This document shows, piece by piece, positions 34,136 to 46,660 of a stretch of 64,000 nt of DNA. The position numbers and the translations under genes were made by a program. Location of the stretch: NCBI GenBank assembly GCA_033220425.1, contig CM065653.1, forward strand, positions 434,001 through 498,000, read 5' to 3'. Under the pieces are notes generated by a model, which ran no database searches, had not been told where the DNA came from, and saw only the letters and a program-made list of their open reading frames with translations. The stretch comes from Lepraria neglecta (Eukaryota; Ascomycota; Lecanoromycetes; Lecanorales; Stereocaulaceae). How positions within the stretch are numbered: the first letter of the stretch is position 1; the number at the start of each line of letters is the position of its first letter.

Positions 34136-34556
34136 AAGGGTCCAAGTGGTAAAAGGATTTACCCCACGAATGACGTTGAAGAATGAGAACGACGAGATGT
34201 TTGTCTAGATCTGTTGGGCTTATGAGAATAGGAAAATGGGTGGGATATTTGGTCAAAGTGCATTAAGCGTTGTTGGATTTATACGGTTCAAAGTGTTTTC
34301 ACATTGCATAATAGACAATTGGCGAGCTTGAGGTCCTGTAAATGTGCGTCTCATCATCACAATTTGTTTTACCTTAATCATTGTCAGAGTCCACAACTCA
34401 CATAGCCAACAACTTGTTACGCAATAATATTTATGCCTTTTTCAAAAAGCGGGCGGAACTTTTGTCTATTGAAAAGTTGTAGGGCTGAGCAAGTATCCCC
34501 TTGAGAGCTGAGACAATTATTATCTTTTCTTTTTTCCTACCCATCAACTCCTCTTC
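34136..34556. other. Spacer between arrestin and NADH dehydrogenase genes
   Basis: AT-rich 3' UTR-like first half. Just before 34557 there is a CT-rich run ending in CATCAACTCCTCTTC, a usual fungal 5' leader. No gene. Confidence 0.5.
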
Positions 34557-36480
34557 ATGGCTATGAAACAGGCCATACGGCCCCTACTGAGGCTCAATGC
34601 CCTCCAAACAGCTTCTTCAAGCTCCAATGTCTCAGCCCGCCGCACCCTAAGTACCTTCTCGCATCGCCCTTCAAGCCCGCAGCTGCAGCTGTCACGCGCT
34701 CTAATCAAACCCTCCTTCCCACGATCTACCTTCCAGCAATCTTTCAGACGCTCATATGCCGATGTTTCAGCACCGAAACCTAAGAGAAGGATAAGAACAA
34801 CACTGAGATGGCTGTGGAGATTTACCTATTTGGGAGTCATTGGTTTCCTTGGGTATACGGGTTATACGATTTATTTGCTCAGGACACCGAGTGAGCAGGA
34901 GGAGGCTGATCCGAGTAAGAAGACGTTGGTCATATTGGGTATGTGTCCGTCAATTGGAACCGCGGAGTATTTGTTGACCAAGATAGGAACTGGTTGGGGG
35001 GCTGTTTCTCTACTTAAGAAGCTCGATACTGAGGTATGACCCCTTCGAATGGCCAATTAGCTTGGGGAACAGCCATTGACATCTGACAGAACTACAATGT
35101 CATCGTCATATCACCACGAAACTTCTTCCTCTTCACACCCCTACTACCATCATGCACGACCGGCACAATAGAGCATCGATCCATCATGGAGCCCGTCCGA
35201 AATATCCTACGACACAAGAAAGCCACAGTCAAATACTACGAAGCGGAAGCCACCAAGATAGATTACCAGAAGAAGGTGGTCTACATCAACGATGACTCCG
35301 AAATCAAGGGAGATATATCCTCAACAGAAGTACCTTTCGATATGCTTGTTGTCGGCGTAGGTGCAGAAAATGCCACCTTCGGAATCCCAGGTGTGCGAGA
35401 ACATTCCTGTTTTCTGAAAGAAGTTGGCGATGCGCAGCAAATCCGGAAACGAATCATGGACTGCGTTGAGACTGCCTCCTTCAAAGACCAGTCCCCAGAG
35501 GAACGCAAGCGTCTACTACACATGGTCGTAGTGGGTGGCGGTCCCACAGGTGTCGAATTCGCAGGCGAGCTCCAAGATTTCTTCGAACAAGACCTCAAGA
35601 AATGGGTTCCCGAAATCGTTGACAGTTTCCACGTCACCCTAGTCGAGGCCCTGCCAAACGTGCTCCCTATGTTCTCAAAGCAGCTCATCGACTATACCGA
35701 AAAATCCTTCAAAGAAGAGTCCATCACCATCAGGACAAAGACAATGGTTAAGAACGTCACCGACAAGACTATCGAGGCGGAATTTACTCGACCTGACGGT
35801 ACGAAAGAGAAGGAAATCTTGCCCTATGGTCTCCTGGTCTGGGCAACAGGAAATGCCTTGCGCCCTGTCGTGAAAGATCTCATGTCTCAAATCCCCGCCC
35901 AAAAAGACTCCCGCCGCGGCCTCGCCGTAAACGAATACCTAGTCGTAAATGGCACCGAAAACATCTGGGCAGTCGGCGACTGCGCGATCGCCAACTACGC
36001 ACCAACAGCCCAAGTCGCTTCTCAAGAAGGCGCCTTCCTCGCCCGTCTCTTCAACTCCTTGGCCAAGACCGAAACCATCAACGCCGAACTCGCCAATCTA
36101 TCTACAGAGCAAGCTAAGGCCACTGGCGAGGAACGCACACAGGCACTGAACAACATTAAAGCGCTGCAGAGGCAGTTGAGAAGAGTGAAGCAGATTGGAC
36201 CGTTTGAGTATAGTCATCAGGGCAGCTTGGCGTATATTGGACATGATAAGGCTGTGGCGGATATTAGTTGGTTGAGTGGGAATATTGCTAGTGGGGGGAC
36301 TGTTACCTACTGGTACGCACTTCCTTAATCAACCTTCTGAGGAGATATATACTGACTCGAGACGACAGGTTCTGGAAGTCAGCTTACGTCAACATGTGCT
36401 TCAGCACTCGTAACCGCATGCTTGTGTTGGTCGATTGGGTCAAGTCGTATATATTTGGCCGAGATGTCAGCCGGGAGTAA
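34557..36480 (+). CDS. Mitochondrial external alternative NADH:ubiquinone oxidoreductase (NDH-2)
   Basis: Four exons (34557-34938, 34987-35033, 35090-36312, 36369-36480) give 587 residues. The first 80 residues are rich in Arg, Ser and Ala, a mitochondrial presequence, then a hydrophobic segment ([20 protein letters not shown]). The FAD-binding motif [13 protein letters not shown] is split by the first intron (glycine codon, phase 1). The NADH-binding motif [16 protein letters not shown] follows near residue 250. Further on come [18 protein letters not shown] and the C-terminal [31 protein letters not shown] membrane-anchoring helix typical of Nde-type enzymes. No EF-hand insertion is visible, so Ca2+ regulation is unlikely. 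It oxidises cytosolic NADH on the outer face of the inner membrane without pumping protons. External rather than internal location is inferred from the transmembrane segment. Confidence 0.93.
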
Positions 36481-37203
36481 GGGAAATCTATTGAGAAAGC
36501 GTTCATTTCTTCTTTCGAGTGTGTTCTGATAGACTGGATACCTTTCTAGGGGCTTTGCAAAGCCCTGGCGGACAGACATATATGTACTGTGAAATAAGCA
36601 AGCGATTCTGCTCTTCCATTGACCATGAATACACAAACATGAGGGTGTTGGAGCCGAAGCTAACCCGTATTAAGGGTCAATTCCCCCGAATGAGCCGAAC
36701 AGTCTCTTCGAGTCTCCATCATTTGAGGAGTCATTCGCTTCGTACAGCGCAAGGTTTCCGGCCATGCTCCTCACTACCACACCTGCGGTGAACGCAGCTT
36801 TGTGGCATCATTTTGGATACCTCCAAGGAGTGTAGATCGGTGTTAGACGTCATGCGAGTAGATTGAAAGAATAGGATACCAAGGTCATGGTTCGATACGC
36901 TCCATCATCTAAAAACCCCCTCTCCAGACAGACTCTCGTTTATTATATACATATCATCATCTCCAGTGCCGGAAAATAGCAAAGCCTCCCAAAGTAAGTC
37001 ACATATGAGATAGAAAGCCAACTCATGATGGTATAAAAAAGTACAGGTATTGCCATTGAAAAGCGCCAAGCTCCAGCTTCCAGCCATCCAGAGACCAAGA
37101 AATTTCCTGCACAAGAGCAATAAGCGTTAAGAAGACTCCGTGAGATGTAGGCGATCGTAAAGCTCCAAAGCTAGATTCATCCGAGCTCTTGAACTGGTTT
37201 AAT
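36481..37203. other. Convergent 3' region between NDH-2 and tea4 genes
   Basis: Two genes end toward this interval. No coding signal beyond shadow ORFs; the A/T-rich stretch around 36.95 kb contains ATATACATAT-like tracts suited to polyadenylation signals. Confidence 0.5.
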
Positions 37204-40200
37204 TCAGCGTGCAACGGTAGCTGTCCTCCCTTTCCTAGCCAGGTAGTCACCCAGCAGACCGTCTAGCCGGTTCGATATCTCGCCCAGCTTCCGATTCTCT
37301 TCCTTATACATATTTTTAACGATAGGATGATCGCGCCGTGCGGGCTTGACATTACTCTTATCATGCACGACAACCAGCAAGTCCCTAATTTCGCTGTCAT
37401 CTTCAAGATAGGCACGTAGACTGGCGTCACTCCATGAAGGCATCGATGACTGGGCAGTCGCAGTGGAGGCGGGCGTTTCTTCGCGGCCGGTATTTTCGGT
37501 TGGCGCTTCGACAAGCTCGGGGGAGGAGAGGCGCGAGACCGGTGAGGTGGAATGGTCTTCTTGGGAGGATGTGTCAACCATGAGGGGTGGTGGTTGGTAT
37601 GTGCGGGTTTGTTCTTGCGGCGCGGAGCGTTGTTGGTATTCTGATGGTGGAGCGACTTCGACGGGGGATTCGGAGAGGCGTTCTCGAGGAGCTGGTTGGT
37701 TGTAGCTGGTAGTCTGCAGTGGCTTGGGTTCGTGTTCCTCACGCCGGGCGTCATGCGCAATTGTGAGATGCCGCTCTTCTGGCTCTTCGTGAGACTCGCG
37801 CTGTGATGGAGTCTCTGTTGCTGTCTCGTCTTCGGACGAGCTGGAGTCGAAGTCGTCCATGTGCATGCGATTTTTGGCTTTGCGGGCTTTTTCGGGTTTG
37901 GGTTCGGAGGGGTTGGATCTGAGAACGTCTTTGATGGGAGAGAACATGCCCCGTCTAGTATCCTTTGGTGATTCTGCCTGGGGTGGTTCCTCGTTTGTTT
38001 CTGTGAGAGGGTTGAAGTTTAGAGCTGGAGCCGCCTCTTCCGTTGTTATAGCTGGCTGCTCAGGTTGGACCATACGCGTAGAGCCAATTGGTTCTGAAAC
38101 AGTAGGTGGTGCTCGACTTAGCTCTGGAATAAATGCGTTCTGGGATACGTTCTGGGATTCCGCAGTATTCGGCCTTGGGCCAACTGCATCTTTCTGGACG
38201 TTGGATGACCTTGGTGACACCTTTGCGGGTGGAGGCTTATGGAGTTTACTGGTCTGTCTGTGTGGTTGCGGCGCGGGTCTGGCAGCTTGCGCCTCCTGAG
38301 ACAGGGACTCCATCGATTCTTTGGGCTGCGGCGATTGTCTTGAAAGATCGCTCGAGGTCTTCTCCGCTTCCTCGGGCTCCTTGTCTTGGGTCTTACTCTT
38401 CTTGTCCTTTCGTTTGAACATACCCCCAAGCATGCCTCTCTTTTCCTTCTTTTTCTTATCATCTTTGCCTTTTTCTAGAGCGTCTTTCTCGAGGGAGTCA
38501 AGACTTACTCGGGGCTTAAGCTGATTGACGTTAATTTTGATACGGTAGTTTTCATCAGAGGAACTCACTTCATTCGGTTTGGTGGTGCCTCCGCTGGAGT
38601 CGTCCCGCAAAAGGCTAGGCGTGAGGTTGATCTTTCGAGTCTCCACGTTATCGTCTTTGAAAAACGAATCCGTATTCCGAACCGTGCCTTTCCTTGACTT
38701 GCTAGCAGTGCCGTCATCTGCTGTCGTCAGTTGGGAGAGCCTATTGAGATCTAATTGGTTGGTCTCACCTGAACGATCAAACGTCTCATCGCTCGTCCGA
38801 AGGTCTTCTGCTGCGGTAGTCTGGTCGAGGCCGCCATTGTTAAGACTCTGGTCTGCGATCTCTTCACCGTTAGGCCTGCCATCCCGTACTTGTCCTCTAG
38901 CCTTGGGCGGCTCAACAGTGGCTGTATCATCGACGTCATCTCTTTGCTCATTCTCTTGTGCGGCAGCTCCATTCTGCTCTTGGCCAATGTAATCTCTGTC
39001 ATCTTCCTCCTCTTCCTCAGAGGAATAGTCGTTGTCGGATGGCTCGACGTAAGAGGGTGCAGAGAACTGCACAGTCTTTACATTTCGTCTTCGCATAGCC
39101 TTTTTCAGCGGGTTTAGAGGGTTGCCCGGCTTCTTCTCTTCCTCATCGCCGAGCATTGTTTGAGAAAGCTAAACAAGAAGGGACCATTAGTGAGCATTCT
39201 GCCTGGGGGCAACAAGGCTCGGTCTTACATCGAGATTTCTGTGTTTATTGAGCCTTGCAAGCCTTTCCAATGGCGTCTCGATATGCTCTGCAGGTAGATA
39301 GCCTACGTATCTTAGTAATTACCGCGTGGTTCGGTGCAAGCAAAACTCACCGATGCTGCTGTCTTTGACCACCCGCACAAGCCACCAGTAGCTATTGCTA
39401 TCGTCTAACAGCACCATGGTATCCCCTTTCGTAGCATTTGCTTGGCCTTCGACCGTTGCGACGAATGTATGTAGGGCATACACGAACTCGAAATCGATGT
39501 CCTCTGTCTCTCGTAAGCACTCTCCACCCCAGCCTGAGTCGACAAATCGAGAATCATCGATAAAGGAAATGTCTTCGGTATCATCATCATTTGGTTCAGG
39601 CCCTATGTCGTCCCAGGATGCTTTAGAGGTTGGAGAGAAAGTTTCAGTAGAGTTTGAGGAAAGTGGTGCATCATCGAAGCTGTTATCCAGAAGAGGGTCG
39701 TCCGCAGGGAGAAGAAGATGGCGAAAGTCCTCGGTATCCAAGTCCCCTTCGAAGGACTCCTCCATGTCTTCAAAGCCCTCATCGTCGAAATAGCTCGCCA
39801 GCTGCTCGCTGATTAGAGAGCGTACTTGGTCGCGGCTTTCGGATTCCTCTTCGTCCACGGTAGAAAGCGTGTCCTGGTCCATAGTATGCCTACCTCGCTG
39901 ATGATGATCCTTGGACGGGGTTTGCTCCTGCTCATTTTGCGGGAGTGAAAGAGGAAAATGCTCTGGAGTCTCAGAGAACGGGGAAGAAGAAAACAAATCA
40001 CTGGGGGTTTCCAGGGGGCGGCTCTTTTCTTCTGGGGGAGAGCTTGGGGGTGTGCCTCTCTTGGGTGGGGGCAAAGACAAATAATACCCACCATCGTCTC
40101 CTATTGAAGGGGAGCTGGAGATTTTGTCTATCATGTCATCGTCCAGACTGTCGTCTCCATCCGCATCTCCAGCCTCTTCCTCCGCTCCAGCGCTGCTGGA

Positions 40201-40615
40201 TCCTGCATTGCGCAGCAGGTTGCTCTCTGGGCCATCGGTGGCTCCGTATAAATCCCCATCTTCATGGTGTAGCAGCCCTAGCTCTTTCCCAGAAAGATCT
40301 TGTGAAGCGCGGGGACTTCGACCGTGTTGTTCGGAGATCTCGAGTTCGACATGCTTAAGCGCTTCTGCTTGATGTGGGGCGGGAGCGCCGTCGCCGAGAG
40401 CTCCTGGGCGAGCTGGTTGTTTGGTGTGATCCTTGGCTGAAGGGGTCTCGTGGTCTTGAAGATCGATGGTGTCTGAGGCAGTATGCGTTAGTGGGTTGCC
40501 GATAATCGAAAAGCCCCACCTCCACCACGCTCTAAAGATTGGACTTGTCGCTATCCTCTTCCCGGGGTTTCTGGGATCCGTTCTCACCTGCTCTGATAAT
40601 GTGTGGCCTTGTCAT
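37204..40615 (-). CDS. tea4: Cell-end polarity SH3 protein Tea4/TeaC/Bud14
   Basis: Four exons (40588-40615, 39351-40472, 39229-39302, 37204-39168) give 1062 residues; the first codes only nine residues (MTRPHIIRA). A long acidic, Ser-rich N-terminus precedes an SH3 domain: YALHTFVATVEGQANATKGD, VLLDDSNSYWWLVRVVKDSSIGYLPAEHIETP, and the family mark LERLARLNKHRN directly after it. About 40 residues on comes RNVKTVQFSAP, an RVxF-type (K-x-V-x-F) docking site for PP1, as known for Tea4 and Bud14. The remaining 600 residues are disordered and highly charged. In fission yeast Tea4 links Tea1 at microtubule ends to the formin For3; in Aspergillus TeaC steers hyphal growth. The SH3 core is split over two introns. 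Confidence 0.92.
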
Positions 40616-42334
40616 TGTGACTAAGTCCTACTCTTAACCGCCGCCTGCGTCAGGGTCAATGGGAGTATCGAGGGACAAGTAACGCCTTCGCAAACTGTTA
40701 AACATTCGGAGAAGCTGAGTCGTGATGTTTGCGATGGCGGTCGGCTGTAAACAGTGGGCAGGTCGGCGTGTTTCATTCAATTCATAGTCGTTCAAATTAT
40801 TTTGGGGCTTCGGGGGCTGGCTGAAGACGCTCTCACTAAGCACAAAGGCTTGACCCCGTCATGGACCAAGGATTTCTCACCGCAACAAAAACTCTGCTGA
40901 AAAGAGTGTCAGATGTTCTCGTATCGTCGTCGCAGTCAGCTCTCCAGAAAGCTGAAGCTGGAGTGCGGCAAAACCCCCATTTCATTTTCAGGAACAAGTT
41001 TCAAATCGGTGATCGGCAATTGTTCGGGCCTTGGCGCAGATACCAGACGATATAAACACAAAAGTCACAGTCGCGAATCACTCCGAAATGTAGCAAGATA
41101 CATATAATACAGAGACACCAAGTGCTGTATGGCGCCCGGATCTCAGCTACTATGCATAAAATATACTGTATGTGGGTATCTTTGAAAAAAAGACCGAAAC
41201 ATACAAAACCTCGAAGATTTCAGGCGGGTCTCCCTGGCATTGTGTGCACCAGAGGGCTAATTGAGATCCAGAGGGTCCGAGCTCTAGATGCGTTTCGAGG
41301 AGAGCCAGCAAAAACCTCTCCCGTTCTTTGGAAACGCTCGAAAAAATCAAGCAATGGATGTATCACGACTTGATTCGGGGAAGCCCCCCGTGGCGGTCAC
41401 CATTCGGATACAACCCTCCAATTACTCTGCCGTATTTTGGCCACTAGCGGAGCACCGATTGTCTCGTTTTGGGCTTCAGTTAAGGACCAAATGACCAAAA
41501 CAATGCTTCAATGCCTTTGAAGATTGACAACATCAAAGATCAAAACAGAATTCAGCGACCAATGTAGGTAGATTCTCAAGACCAGGAGGCCTATTATTTT
41601 TTCGAGTTCCTTAAAACGACCATCTCGACTGCGAGCTTGAGAAACGCAGTCGCACCGAGAGATGCATTCACAGTCTTGGAAAGCTTACGTATCAGGCATG
41701 ACTGGATCGATCGTCTGTGCATTGTACAAGACTCTATAGACGACAAGAACAAAAAACTTCCACGATGTAGGAAGTCTTCAGCAATGCACCACATCAGCAA
41801 TACTTGTTCATGCTGCTTATGATGGATTCCTCGATTGCGAGTACCACGATCATGATCGAGAAAGCCGTGTCCTTACCAATTTTCCTGCCCGACGGGAATT
41901 GGGGATCGAACACTGGGGTCGAATCTCAACAAGTTGCATTGCAAAATTTTGATGCAAAATCTTTTCGGGCATGAAATCTGCATCGACTGAGCTTTTCAAC
42001 AAACCAGCGCTCTAATGAAAATTACCACGGCAGGCCAATGTCGTTGATCTGATATCCCAGCTTCTTTTCATTACTATCACCGTCTATACAACACCAGAGG
42101 AGACCGCTCACTATGCCAAAAGACGAAAAGAGTGTATGGAAATCAACTTTACATCGCATTCGCTATGCCAAAAGACCAAAAAAAGTGTAGACGGTCCACT
42201 AATCTGAAACCGAAACGCTCCAAGACCAGCATACCGCAGCAATTTCTCCTTCAAAAGCTATCCCATCACTGCGACTGCCTTTGCTCCTGCTTCGAATCTG
42301 CGCACAAGACCTTCCAATTCGGGAGTCGTGTTTT
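40616..42334. other. Spacer with an isolated HET fragment
   Basis: Apart from the HET-like tract at 41594-41850 I see no gene. Short ORFs at 40.86-41.4 kb and 42.1-42.3 kb lack motifs. The first 250 bp are the tea4 promoter side. Confidence 0.5.
41594..41850 (+). pseudogene. HET (heterokaryon incompatibility) domain fragment
   Basis: The plus strand encodes FLKTTISTASLRNAVAPRDAFTVLESL, then WIDRLCIVQDSIDDKNKKLP. This matches the core of the HET domain: (L)P.(T/A)..DA..V.R.LGIRY.WIDSLCIIQDS.DD. Only about 80 residues are recognisable; the N-terminal and C-terminal parts of the domain and the rest of the gene are absent. A relic of an incompatibility-type gene, not a working one. Confidence 0.72.
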
Positions 42335-43144
42335 CTAACACACAGACTTGCCGTTGCTGAGTTGCCAAATAGCGCTACAAAAGCAACATCAGGTCTCTCA
42401 CCCTTTTAAATCACACCATTGCAAAGGAAAAAAGAACAAAAGAAACTTACCCAGAGTAAGCCTTATCATCGGCCGTAGTGTTCAAATTCTTATCTTTGAA
42501 AGCCTCCGGCACCAAACTGCCCGCCTGGGGGTTGTTCCCCAGCGCCACAAGCTCCTTCGCATTGATGTTCTTATTCTTTCCACCTGGATGAATTTGGAGT
42601 CAGTATTTCCCTTTTGAGATGGTTTTTGAGTCGAAAGACATGTTTCATGAGCCGGAAAATATTTCCGGCTCAAAGTCCGCCATGAAAGGGGAAATAATGA
42701 GTTAGAAAGGATAACGTACTGTCAACATCAATCTCAATCTCCACACCACTCGGCAAATTAAACTGCGAATACAGCGTACAAGTCCTATGGCCCTCAGCAA
42801 CACTAGCGGCCGTGGAGAATTTATACACCCAGGCCGCGCAGGTGGTGGGGCGGTCGAGGCAGGACTTGATGCAGTCGCATTTGTTTTGAATTTTGGGGAA
42901 GTTTAGGTCCACTTCGGTTACGACGCCGGTTACGTCGAAGTCGACGTCTGAGGGGTGAGGGTGTGTTAGTTGGGGGATTGGTTTGGAGGGGCCGAGGGAA
43001 CGAAAGGGGACGGATGGGAGGGTTACAGCGTATGCATGCGTGGTCTTCGGTGTTGATGCCTTGGCAGATGGGCTCGAGGCTGTAGTTGGTGAGGGCGGTT
43101 GCGATGATGGGGGTGAGTGCGAGGATGGTGAGGGGGGTATACAT
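42335..43144 (-). CDS. Small secreted cysteine-containing protein
   Basis: Four exons (43027-43144, 42720-42947, 42451-42583, 42335-42374) give 172 residues with all phases consistent. A signal peptide is evident at the start (MYTPLTILALTPIIATALT). The mature protein has about eight cysteines, with a cluster CDCIKSCLDRPTTCAAWVY, then CTLYSQF, and ends GKSVC. Two Cys-x-Cys/Cys-x3-Cys spacings followed by CxAW recall PAN/apple-like disulfide folds, but I cannot assign a named family. NALVALGNNPQ-like and N-terminal segments carry no catalytic motif. Possibly a cell-wall or host-contact protein; effector status would be speculation. The last intron leaves a 13-codon terminal exon. Confidence 0.75.
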
Positions 43145-44091
43145 TGTGGTGGGATAATTGGGTGGGAATTGAGAAAGAATTTTTCTGCTGGCTGAGAAGG
43201 TTGAAGTGGTTAAGGGATAATTGGTTAAGAGATGATGAAATCGCGGAGATGATTGAGAAGAGCTCTGAGAGTTGTAGCCTTGGAATGATTGTGAATTGCT
43301 GTTTGCTGGAAAATGCTGATCTGGAGAACCAGGAATGGGGGATAACACCTGGCTTTTTATATTCGTCTGAAAGTATTCACCACATGTAACGAATACAGTA
43401 CGCGTGGAATGGCTATTAATTGCCATCAGCAGGGCGTCAGAGGCTCTCTTAGAATGGTATCGTATAAGGTACAAAAAACCATCTCGCTGGGTACTATATC
43501 TAAATGAGGACGAAGCCTGCTTACATGCCATGTGAAGAGGCTCCATGGAGGCCTCTTACATTGTTGGGACGATATGTCTATCGCTTGTAGACCACGTGTT
43601 CTGAGTGATGTTTGCATCTTCAATAGTTGTTTATGAATAGTAACTAGCTGATTTATGGATGGGCTGGTCTATTCATAGATACAGTATGTCTTTAATATAT
43701 GACTGGACGCCTGAAGCTCCTAAGGCGCTCACCTGTGTCATGCCTAATGGTTCTGTTGGATAGCGTTATGCCTCCACTGTAACGACTGTTCAACGTGAGA
43801 GATGTCGATGAGCAATGCTCGAACAATGGTCGTGTATATATCGGGGTATAAAATTGGTGGGGCCTTGGCACAGATATACTTTGATGCTTTGATAGGAACA
43901 ATGATAGTAACGACTTTGAAGACAGACATCATTATACAAAGAGACCTGGTGTTCCACAGCCTCTGTATGTCAGCAAATTAATATATAATACAGTATCTTT
44001 GGGTATCTTTGAAGAACGACCGAATCAAGCCAAACGCCGCGCCTATTGACTATGCACACTTTTACGGAGTCGAATTACAATATAACGGACC
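43145..44091. other. Spacer between the secreted-protein gene and the GT90 gene
   Basis: The 250 bp next to 43144 are the secreted-protein promoter; the side near 44091 is GT90 3' UTR. No coding signal. Confidence 0.5.
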
Positions 44092-46098
44092 TCAATGCTG
44101 ATCACCCTTGTCCAAAGGCGAGACACCATCGTACTTGTCCAGCTCGCTACCATCCCCAGAATAGCCAATTCGATCGCGGTTATCGTCCATGATCCTGGCA
44201 TACTCTAGTAGAAGCCGGAACATATAGATCTACGCTTTCATCAGCCGGTATTCAACGCTGCACTAGATTGAGAGCATTACCTCAATATCGTCTCTCCGTA
44301 GAACCTTCTTTGCCCACTCCCTGCCCTGACCTGCTATCCTCGTCCCCTCAACATCGTGTCGAGACACATAAGCTTTGCTATTTGCATCACGGGTATCAGG
44401 CGTTCTGCTCTCGGGAGGCGTGCCAACTCCAAGAAAGTACGTAAGTAGTGTGTACACGTCGTCATATCGATTGTCCATAGGTACAAAGTGCCGCCATGCG
44501 AAAAGTCTTGAATCATGCCACTCGCGGAAAATGGTAGCTTTGATGGGCAGAGATTTGCTCTCCAAGAAGGCAATCCATCTGCCGGAGAAAGAATGGCCGT
44601 CCACATCCACTACAATTTTGTTCTTGAACTGCTCTCCCAAGGGAACCATGGGTTTCAGTGTCCAGACATTTTCGTAGAAGTTGCAGTCGGGAACACAGCC
44701 CCAGGTCTCGGTGAATCCAACGTCGGTATGCTCGTCGGCGAAACTGGACGGATGAAATTCCCTGTAATTTTCGTATTCACCCTTCTTCTCCGGCTGTTCT
44801 GTCAAGATTCTGACTTCTTTGCCAGCCATGTCGGTACCATTGACCTGCATCACAAGCCGTTGACGATGCATATTCCGCCAATTTTCGGAAGTTTGAGTCC
44901 CTCCAGAAGTCACACCCCGCCAGATCATCACATCTTTCTTGTCTTCCCAGTCCACATCCCATTTGCTATCATAGTCGTACCTTTCGTCGTGTTTCCAGTA
45001 CATGTTCGCTGGGAATAGGATGTCGCTGTTGATATTGACTTTACATTCACCGAAAATAGGCACAAGGCGCTTTGTGGCAATCATAGAAGAACTTGAGTAG
45101 AGCATGCCATGCTTGTCTTGGATCTGCGGGCCAACGGTACATAGATCTGAGCTCCTGTTAAAGTTCGTAATCAGACCTCCCAAGCGATCTTTATAGGAAC
45201 CTTCAGCGTCTTGTATGTTGGTGTCATTTGCCCGTGCAGGCGATTCCGGGGGACAAGCGGTGCTGGCAACCTCCATGTATTGCTTGCCAGCGTGAGAATA
45301 CCAGCCCGGATCTTCCTTGTCTCCTCCATCACCTTCAGCCTCTATATCAAGTAGCCCTTCCATATTCGTGCTGAACTCGTCGATAGTCTCGGGAGGAGTT
45401 CTTCGGGTTTCCTTCTCCTTCTCGAGCAGAGTCTGCATATCTTCCCAAGGGACCACCACGCGAGGTTGGTCTAGCCTATTCATAGCAATGTCCATATCTG
45501 GTAGATACTTGATGAACTTTTTGATGAGCGTCATCATCGTCTCCGACCTCCAAGCTCCGTTGGTCTCCTTGACAATCTTGTGGTTGCGGATGTGGATACC
45601 TGACACCCCTCCCTCTTTGTCGCGCCACATGTTGGCTGCTAGATTCCGGAGGGCTTTCGGCTCGACTGCCCAGAAAGGTCGTATATCATCCATGATTTGC
45701 TCAAAGTCGTCGATATTGTGCACGTTCCTACTCCGCGCGTACTTGTACCAGTCTTTGAACCCTGGTGGTGGATGCCTCCCGTATCTCCTCCTGTAATTGC
45801 GCGCAGTCTGCCTGAATGATGTAGATCGGCCATCCTCATATTTGCGCCAGTCCTTGTCCGCGTCTTGCATAAGCAAAGATATTGGATGAGCATCAATTGG
45901 CTCCAATGGGGTGTCTGTGGGCTTGTCGTTTGCGTGCCATGGTTTCTTCGCTACACCCGGTATCCTTATATCACCTAGCTGATCTTTGATATCTTGAGTA
46001 GAGAGTCCAGAGAACACAGCGACATTTGAGATGAGAGCGACCAATGCAAGGGCAGCAGAAGTCAAGAACAGACGGCGCTTGATCCTCAGGGACACCAT
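44092..46098 (-). CDS. Type II membrane glycosyltransferase, GT90 (CAP10-like)
   Basis: Two exons (44281-46098 and 44092-44229) give 651 residues. The start is the ATG at 46096-46098 (MVSLRIKRRLFLTSAALALV): a short basic tail and a signal anchor place it in the Golgi lumen. Marks of the family are NYRRRYGRHPPPGFKDWYKYA after the stem, then KKDVMIWRGVTSGGT with ENWRNMHRQRLV, VDVDGHSFSGRWIAFLESKSLP, FREWHDSRLFAWRHFVPMDNRYDDV and the terminal helix with RRDDIEIYMFRLLLEYARI. In Cryptococcus CAP10 and plant/animal relatives this is a xylosyl- or O-glucosyltransferase-type fold; donor and acceptor here are unknown. The last 46 residues come from a separate exon that extends the protein past an in-intron stop. 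A mobile-element fragment lies 156 bp upstream of the start. Confidence 0.9.
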
Positions 46099-46253
46099 CT
46101 TCACTTGAATCTTCTGTGTAATTTGCGACGCATTGGGGGAAGCTCAGACGAGCACTTCGCTGAGCATGCAGATGCTATCGCATCAGCCATGATGGGTCCG
46201 AGGGGTCTTCATGCTTCATGTTGCTGCTGGAGTATTGAGTTTCGAGCTCAGGG

Positions 46254-46660
46254 GCTTGGCAAAAGAAGGCGACAAAAATCTGCCCCCAGTCGAAGCTCGC
46301 TCGGGGCCTGCCGCTTTAGCGAGGGAGCTGGGTGAGCAGGGATAGTACCGCACCCGATCTAGGTGATACATCACCCCGTCGAGGTAATACACACTCGTCT
46401 TACCTACCAACTTACCTAACCCTCTACGTTCAAATAAAGAGATACGCGCTCGCTCTTATATAGCCTATTCCAGGTAGGCTCTAGAAATAGCCGCTGAGAT
46501 AGGATATAATGAGGAGTAGTACCCCTCTTTCTATTCCCTCTTCTATTTTACCTCTCTCTAAGAAAGATTATAACTCTTATCTCTACCTACTATACTTATT
46601 CCCTACTATTCTATTTACTCCTAATAACTATAGATTAGAAAGAAGTACCGCCGGTGTCAT
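46254..46660 (+). repeat. 5'-terminal segment of the DUF3435 element, copy 2 (RIP-mutated)
   Basis: Homologous along its whole length to 8794-8388 read on the minus strand. It starts at the same GCTTGGCA motif and passes the position of the recombinase start codon, where ATGGGTCGG has become ATAGATTAG. Most differences are C->T or G->A, strongest in the inner 200 bp. After GAAGTACCGCCGG the homology ends, so the rest of the element is missing or replaced at this site. Confidence 0.82.

Noticed and set aside
38579-38992. Plus-strand ORFs opposite tea4
   Set aside because: Shadows of an acidic, Ser-rich exon; they lack motifs.
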